Below, piece by piece: positions 57,478-64,000 of a stretch of 64,000 nucleotides of DNA. Origin of the DNA: Isoetes taiwanensis (taxonomy: Eukaryota > Streptophyta > Lycopodiopsida > Isoetales > Isoetaceae). The stretch lies in the NCBI GenBank assembly GCA_021234155.1, contig JAJEKV010000001.1, forward strand, positions 30,890,177 to 30,954,176. The letters are read 5' to 3'. The position numbers and the translations under genes were made by a program. Every line of letters starts with the position of its first letter. The stretch's first letter is position 1. Below the pieces are notes generated by a model. The model worked only from the letters and a program-made list of their open reading frames with translations. It was not told where the DNA came from and made no database searches.

Positions 57478-58620
57478 GCAATCCCATGGCATCCCCCATC
57501 GGGACTACTCCAGGTTGCATCTCCCCGGTCCGTCGAGGCAGGAAGGGTTGCATCTCCCCTTCCCGGGGTCGAGAGGTTCCACGGGCGGCTAGAGAATCGT
57601 GGCGGCACACGACTTAACCTCTCAAGAGAAGAGCCAAGCCACGCTTGCAACTGAGGCAGGGCGACACCATTGCCCCAGGAGGTGTCGGACCCATGCCCGG
57701 CCCACACGAAGTGACCGACCATAAGCCTGGCCCACTATGGGATCCCCAGTAGCCACGCTCAGCAGGGATCCTCCCTCCGCATTGCCTCTAGCCCCGTTGT
57801 GTAGTGCTGAGTCACATCATAGCTTCCATAGCCCGGTGGGTTCCTATGCACAGGTCGCAATATAATAGGAACTAAAGGGTCTAACTAGGAGCATTACTAA
57901 GTAAGGCTACAAGGTCTCTGCCCCCCTTCCCAATACAAGAGGAGCAAACATGATCAACCATCATCACATCTCATCATATCATGGTAAATATCATAAGAAC
58001 ATCTTAACCTAATCATACATATCTAACTTACAGTTAGGGTTCCTTGATTAGGGTTCAAGATGTTCGACAAGGGTTCTAGGATGGCTCTACTCTAGATACA
58101 ACATACAAACCCATCTGGAGTGCTAACTTCCAGATGAACTACTATGAACTCTACTCCACCTACCTGCTCTAGAAGCACTCCCTCCCAATCCTGGCGTCTC
58201 CATGCTCCTTGACGTGGTCGAAGCCGTGCTCCCTCCAAGGTCGTGCACACACTTCGGGGCCTGCTACACCAGGCTATGCTACGACGAATGATGCTCGAAA
58301 CGGGGTTTCGAGTGCGTAGATGAGTGTTCAAGTGCTAGGGTCAGGAAAAGAGGTCTAGGGTTAGGGTTTGGCCAATATAGGTTAGGGTCCACATGGGATG
58401 CCACATGGCACCAATGGGGTGGGGCCGTGTGGCGGTTTGCCCAATAGGATAAGGCCATGTGGAAATGGGCCTTATCCTAAGGTTATCTAAGTTAAGCATT
58501 TAACTTAGATATGCACCCATTACCACTTTCTAAGGTATACAAGGCTACAAAGGTAGACTTGTATAGTGACGGGTCCAGGAATATACGTATTTATGGCGTA
58601 TATTCCCCTGGAACGTCACA
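57478..58620 (-). repeat. 3' LTR of element B, inner part
   Basis: Completes a B LTR of about 1630 bp and ends CGTCACA. It carries a strong terminal palindrome (58566-58619) with stems CCAGGAATATACG and CGTATATTCCCCTGG. Frames on both strands in it are not genes. Confidence 0.88.
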
Positions 58621-59415
58621 TTCTCCCCTAGGACAATCTTTGTCCTCAAAGCATTGCGCTAAGGTGACGAACCTACACTATCCCTGCAAAACAAGATAAG
58701 TATGCAACTTCAATTTAACTTAATTGATCAACTTCCTACTAAACAGTTAATTGTCAAAATTTAGGCTATATTTGTACTTATACAAAATTATATGGCCTTA
58801 ACAAGGTTACTCCCTATAATAATTCAAAACATTACTATAAGAGTTGTTAGGGTTCATAATTTAAATCTAAATCATGGTTCCCCCATCTTCTCGTAATGTG
58901 CCCCTCCTCGATGCTCGCTTCTCACTTGCCTGCACAAGTAGCACATTACGTTAGTTTAATTAATAAATTTGTGGTTTCAGGGGACCACCCCCCTTACCTA
59001 CCTCCTTGAGCTGAACTACTAGCTCAAGGTTACCCCTACTACCTTGCACTCGATCATGGCCCTTTCGGATTTGAGCTTAAGGACCATTTAAGATGATCCT
59101 ATCATTGCCCATGATCAAGTGCTACCTTGTACTCGGTTACCCGGTGCCGAGTACTCCCAGTGCATCATGCCCCAAGGGTTTCAAGCTAGGGAACGTCTCA
59201 CGATCCCATCATCACGCATGATCACTTCAACCTTCACCATGACCCCCCTATGGTCAGGTGTGCGAGCCCCCCATCGTGGCATAGAGAGCATCCGACAGAT
59301 GTCCCATCATCGCCCACCATGCCTCACTTCCTCTCTCGCATGACCCTATTGGTCATGCGCACCTCTTGGTGTGTGCTGGCCTAGAGAATGCCTTAAAGGC
59401 GTATCTCATCATCGC
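58621..59415 (-). other. 3' untranslated region of element B
   Basis: Starts with the purine tract (minus strand CCTAGGGGAGAA next to the LTR). No coding frame with a known motif. Confidence 0.65.
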
Positions 59416-60909
59416 TTACACGTTCCAAGATTCTGGCACATGCACTCTACTAACTAGAATACATATGCCAGAGCTAAGGCTAACTAAGAAACATATTAAG
59501 CTAACCTCGAGCTCGGAGACGACTCGGCCATCAAACTCCTTCATGAAATCTGGGTACTGCTTCAATACCCATGTCGCGTCTTCCGCGGGCAAGTGTTTCC
59601 ACTTGACCAAATACTAGAGGAACTGAGACCTCCTAGTCTTCTTGAATGACTTATCAAGAAGCAATTCAGGCACAATTTCGACTTGCTCCTCAGTCATTTC
59701 CAACAAAGTTGGAGTATCCAAAACCTTATCAGGGTTAGGATCGTGCCTTTTCAATAAACTCACATGGAAGACCTTGTGGACCTTAAGGTGCGCCGGGAGA
59801 TCCAACTTGTAGGCCTGAGAGCCCACCTTCTCCAAGATATTGAACGGACCGGCCCACCTGGGGGCGACCTTCTTACAATTCCCAATCCAAAGCTTAGCTT
59901 GCTTCACCTTGATCTTCAACCATACCTTATCGCCCACCTTGAACTCCCTAACAGTCCTGTGCCTGTCGGCTACACTCTTCTGCCGACTTCTTGCTACTAG
60001 AAGGTACCCCCTTACTTCTTCAACTAACTGCTGCATATCTTCTAGCATCTGCTGGGAGACTTCGACCTTTGACACAGGATTGTGCCAAGTGTCCAGGATG
60101 AGGCACTGGTACCCGTAGTTGATCATGAAGGGAGACATCTGGGATGACTCCTGCTTGGCACTGTTGTAGGCGAATTCTACCAAGTGGATGTAATCATCCC
60201 ACTTGGATTGCTTATTCCATACATAACTTCTGAGCATATCTTCGATGATGCGATTCGTCCGTTCCATCTGGCCATCCGTCTGAGGATGGTAGGCCGTGCT
60301 CATCGAGATCTTGGTCTGGATCGTGGCAAAAAGATCCTGCCAGAATACACTCATGAACTTGGAATCACTGTCTGATATTATCTCTCGAGGCATGCCGTGG
60401 AGTCTGAAAATCTCCTTTACAAATAGAACCGCAGTGTCTAAGGCTGTGTCCGTAGTTTTGCAAGGCACGAAGTGTGCTATCTTAGATAATTTATCTACGA
60501 CCACCATTAGTGCATCTTTGCCTCGAAGAGTCCTAGGAAGTCCTGTGATAAAATCCATGCTTATTACTTCCCACTTTGCATTCGGCACTGCCAAAGGTTC
60601 CAAGGCTCCCGGAATCCGAAGCTGCTCTGCCTTGGTCTGCTGGCACAACTGGCATGATCGAATATATCTGGCTATCTGTTTCTTCATTCCCGGCCAGAAA
60701 TAGCTACTTCGAATCTTGAAGTAGGTCTTCATAAAACCCGCATGCCCGGCTATTGGGCTGTTGTGTGTGTCATGAAGAATTAACTTCCTTACACCTGACG
60801 ATTCGGGCACACACAACTTATCTTTATGGTACAACAAGTTGCCTTCCTTCCTATAATGCTTGAAGGCTTCCCGTTCCTTATCTGTTCTAGCCTCCTTAGA
60901 GAGGCTTGC
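59416..60909 (-). pseudogene. Element B pol: integrase and chromodomain
   Basis: Contains the zinc-binding region (HDTHNSPIAGH, CQLCQQTK), catalytic residues in ISMDFITGLP, SDSDSKFMS and GQMERTNRI, the PRWAGPFNI and HKVFHVSLLK motifs, and the chromodomain (YLVKWKHLPAEDATW, about 59550-59613). A TAG at 59614-59616 cuts off the chromodomain where element A reads LQYLVKW, so CAG became TAG. The frame opens after another TAG (60910-60912) at a tryptophan position. Confidence 0.9.
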
Positions 60910-61249
60910 CTATACCTCCTTGAAATCACCATCAGATGGCAATGTCTCCTCAATTTTCTTGCCATACCCACTCGAAAGAGTTGATATGGCATTACAATGT
61001 GTTCTCGTCTCAAGGGGTCTTCTAGAGAGAGCATCAGCAACCACATTCAACTTACCCGATCTCGAAATCATACTCTTCGAGGAATTCCATCCACCTTCTT
61101 TGCCTTAGATTGAGGAGTGGTTGGGTAAAAATGTATTGGAGACTCTGGTGATCAGTATCTAACTGAAATTTCCTTCCAAGCAAATAATGCCTCCAAATAC
61201 GAAGAGCTCTCACAATAGCTAGAAGTTCCTGATCATGGGTTGGGTAACG
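60910..61249 (-). pseudogene. Element B pol: RNase H, broken
   Basis: RNase H remains: [12 protein letters not shown], then VADALSRRPLETRTHCNAIS. A deletion around 61055-61065 shifts the frame where the related element reads MYKPNK. It is closed by TAG at 60910-60912 (TGG in element A). Confidence 0.8.
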
Positions 61250-62227
61250 CTACTCGGCGTCGTTCAACTTCTTAGAATCATAGGCTACTACTCTTCCTTC
61301 CTGCATAAGGACTCCACCTGTTGCTAGCTTACTTGCATCAGTTGCTACTAGCTTGTCCTTGTCTGGATCCGGCAGAATTAGCACGGGAGCTGTTGTTAAG
61401 GCTTCCTTAAGTTTTTCAAATGAGGCTTGAACATTTTCTAGCCAATGTGTTCTCCAATCTTTCACCTTAACACTCTTGGTGAGGTCCGTCAAGGGGGACG
61501 CCCACTTAGCGAAGTCCTTTACGAACTTCCTATAGTATCCTGCCAGACCTAGAAAGCTTCTCACTTCGGCTACATTCTTTGGAGCTGGCCAATCAACTAC
61601 TGCTTCAATCTTTGCGGGGTCGGTGGAGATCCCTTCCGCTGATATCACGTGGCCCAAGTACTCCACTCTTTCGGTAGCAAAGTAGCATTTGGAGAGCTTC
61701 CCATACAGCCGATGCCGTCTCAACTTTTCCAACACTCTTCTCAATTGCTGACAATGATCTTCAATGGACTTGCTGTAGACTAGAATATCGTCGAAGAAAA
61801 CAATGACAAACTCATCTAAGAACTCCCTGAAGATGTCGTTCATGAGACGCATGAAAGTTGCCGGGGCATTCGATAAGCTAAAGGGTATTACCGTAAACTC
61901 AAAGTGCCCGTACCGCGTTCTGAAGGCGGTCTTATGGATATCTTCTTCCTTTATCCTTATTTGGTGGTAGCCTGACCTTAAGTCAATCTTAGAGAAAACT
62001 TTCGCTCCTTGGAGCTGATCCATCAAATCATCTGCCCTTGGCAGAGCATACTTATTCTTTATCGTTTGCTTGTTAAGATGGCGATAATCTATGCACATTC
62101 TTAGACTCCCGTCTTTCTTCTTCACGAAGAGTATGGGTGCTCCAAAAGGAGACACACTTGCTCTAATGAATCCAAGGTCAAGCAATTCCTGCAGCTGCTT
62201 CTTGAGCTCAATCAAGAAGGTGCTCAT
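61250..62227 (-). pseudogene. Element B pol: reverse transcriptase and start of RNase H
   Basis: 325 residues with [33 protein letters not shown], catalytic FFDD ([12 protein letters not shown]) and the RNase H start [16 protein letters not shown]. It ends at TAG 61250-61252 where element A reads NDTEQRYP, again CAG to TAG. At the upstream end a 29-bp-period duplication (62219-62268) disturbs the link to the protease. Confidence 0.9.
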
Positions 62228-62268
62228 TCTGTAAGGTGCTGCTGCAGGTGCTCATTCTATAAGGTGCC
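62219..62268. repeat. Short duplication in element B pol
   Basis: GGTGCTCATTCT(G/A)TAAGGTGC occurs twice with a period of 29 bases. Element A has a single equivalent, so this is a local duplication that interrupts the polyprotein frame. Confidence 0.75.
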
Positions 62269-62311
62269 TTGCTGGTAGGCTTAGCATCTAGAGCTAAAGT
62301 GATTTCACACT

Positions 62312-63109
62312 CTACACCCCTATAAGGTGGTAGCTGAGGATTTGATCCGAAAATATATCATTGAACTCCCTAACGAGCCTTGCTACTAGCTTGGGCAACT
62401 GATTCCCACTTATGTCACTTCCCTTCTCTTTAGTTGGTTCAATTGCCTCTAACCTCAGAATACACTCCACCTTATTTCTTATTATACTTTTTCTTAGCTG
62501 CTTCATAGAAATGCACTGCATGGGAGAAGCTACCTTCTTACCTTTTACTATGAATATGTTGCCGTCCGGCGCCGTCATGGAGATCTCGTTGCGCTCGCAG
62601 TCGATCATCGCTTTAGCTGGCTTTAGGAACTCCATTCCTACTATAAGGCCATACTTTCCAATATCCATGACCTCTGCCCCCATCGGCCACTTGCTTCCAC
62701 TGAGGTCTATGTCAAATGTGATCCTCCTCCCCTTAATGTGCCGAATGGCACCACTTGCCATGCTAACTGGCCTTGGCTTTGACTTCAAGACTTTATTCCT
62801 CATTAGGGCAGCCAGCCTAGGAGAGGCAAAGTTATGAGAGCTACCTGTATCTATCAAGACTAGGTATGGACTGCTATCTATGATTCCCTCAGCCGCAATG
62901 ACTGTGGACTGATTTTCAACATCACCTGACTCAATAGCTACACAAATATGGCACTCACCATCTATGAAATCTTGCGCTTCCTGCTGGTCGTCCCCTTCGT
63001 CGTCTCCTTCGGTTGGTGACTCCCAATCTACAAGCTCTGCCAAGGCTGCCTGCATGACGAATGGGCAGTCATGCGTTCGATGCCCTGGCTGGAAACACCT
63101 AAAGCACAA
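62312..63109 (-). pseudogene. Element B zinc knuckle and aspartic protease
   Basis: Opens with a CCHC knuckle (CFRCFQPGHRTHDC). A protease site (VLIDTGSSHNF) follows about 80 residues on, then the region leading to RT (VGMEFLKPAKAMIDCERNE). It is broken before RT near 62312. Confidence 0.88.
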
Positions 63110-64000
63110 CTTCTTTTCAATGCATTCCTACCTCTTTTCCTTTGGCAGGCAGTCTAAAAGACGCTTGAGCGAACTGCCCCTTGATCCATTTTGTGGCTTA
63201 CGGTCTCCAAAGGGCTTTCCCTGAGCCTTCCCTTGATGTTGGCCTGCGGTTGGCGTAGTTGCTGATTGCTTATTCTGATACTGCCCTTGGTACTGCCCTG
63301 TTGTTTTACCCTTGAATGGTAACTATTTCTGCCCTGGAGTAACTGGTGCTTCTTCCAAACTTAAAACTTTGTCTTCGGCTTCTGCGACTGACTTGGGGTT
63401 GATTGCTCGAACTAGCCTTTTAATGCTGATGTTCAATCCTTCAATGTAACCGTTGACCGCTTGCCTTTCAGAACATTAAGCCTCAGTCTCATGAATTCCT
63501 CTTGTGTACTTAGCTACTGATAGGTTCCCTTGGTCTAACCTGTAGAACTGTTGGATCTGCCTGCTAGTATGTGATCTTGGCACATAATGTTTTCGAAAGG
63601 CCTTGTTGAAGGTCTTGAATCTGCAACTGTTTCTTTTCAGCTTATTGGACTTTGCGTAGCCCTTCCACCAAATTCTGGCTGCTCCTATTAAGTTGGCTGT
63701 AGCAACCTTCCCTATGTCTTTGTCTTTCATGCCATAAGAATTACCAAACTCTTCCATCTCATCAAGCCAAGCTTCTACCTCCATGCCTGACCTGTCTTTC
63801 CCTGAAAACTGACCCAACTTCCTAGTCTTCCATACATTGCTCATAGCACTATCCACTTTCTTCTGATAGTCATCTGTCTTCCTTGCCCTGGCCCTTACCT
63901 GTGATGTATCGGACTCACTCTCTGAGCTAGAACTGTCTTGGCTGCCAGAAGTGTCTGATGAGCTAGGGCTAGATGGTGTTGGGGTCCTTCAGGTTCTCCT
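63110..64000 (-). pseudogene. Element B gag, capsid part
   Basis: The capsid region at 63476-63856 reads WLDEMEEFGNSYGMKDKDIG and AARIWWKGYAK. A frameshift near 63480-63500 separates it from YIEGLNISIKRLVRAINPKS and the following linker. The serine-rich N-terminal part continues to the window edge. Homologous to element A gag. Confidence 0.85.

Larger units (their letters stand above)
58621..64000 (-). mobile_element. Element B: Ty3 chromovirus, 3' part
   Basis: From the purine tract next to its 3' LTR through integrase with chromodomain, RNase H, RT, protease, zinc knuckle and capsid, all minus strand. The 5' part lies beyond the window. Closely related in protein to element A. Broken by several TAG stops and frameshifts. 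Confidence 0.9.

Overview
The window looks like repeat-rich land-plant nuclear DNA. The supporting signs are Ty3 chromoviruses with a chromodomain and an initiator-Met-tRNA-type primer site, spliceosomal introns, a plant-type CENH3-like tail motif, and decay of CAG codons to TAG that fits CHG methylation. Species cannot be named; a large-genome fern, lycophyte or bryophyte is a guess. I see no ordinary single-copy host gene, rRNA gene or CRISPR array. Nearly all the coding sequence is on the minus strand and belongs to transposable elements nested in each other.

Layout. 1-2418: flank without genes, holding one pair of diverged direct repeats. 2419-5134: a flank block ending in the start of an LTR of family B; it recurs at 53402-55957. 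5135-53396: a very large minus-strand Ty3 chromovirus ('element A') with 3' LTR (5135-6640), pol (7319-10471), gag (10480-11126 plus 21353-22268), five unusual ORFs upstream of gag (22518-27067), a leader (50410-53005), a primer binding site and a truncated 5' LTR (53020-53396). Two things sit inside A. One is a recent non-autonomous LTR element ('A-prime', 11132-21352, target duplication AGGTG) that splits gag. The other is a 23-kb head-to-tail array (27341-50388) of a non-LTR, Penelope/TERT-like reverse-transcriptase element. 55471-58620: an LTR of family B interrupted by a solo LTR of family A (target duplication GATAC). 58621-64000: a second chromovirus ('element B', minus strand), running off the window.

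Most interesting systems. (1) The array has the form U-B-U-B-U-B-U (U about 2.54 kb, B about 4.24 kb). Its gene appears spliced: an RGG-rich exon 1 in U, a 2-kb intron, exon 2 for a novel about 517-codon segment ending in TAG exactly at a splice donor, a 0.29-kb intron, then an exon encoding a 674-aa RT with no visible endonuclease. All junctions are phase 0, so exon 1 could be joined either to exon 2 or to the RT exon. (2) Element A carries, between its leader and gag, an intronless histone-H3 gene with a CENH3-like N-terminus (25842-26213) next to four unknown ORFs, two of which overlap. I know of no chromovirus described with a histone.

Together the ORFs of A would give a chromatin-targeted retrotransposon (capsid, protease, RT, RNase H, integrase, chromodomain) with extra chromatin-related and unknown proteins. 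Differences between the near-identical array copies cluster at CAG/CTG/CCGG sites as small scrambles and indels, which suggests methylation-linked sequencing error. Frameshifts inside the array should therefore be treated with caution.
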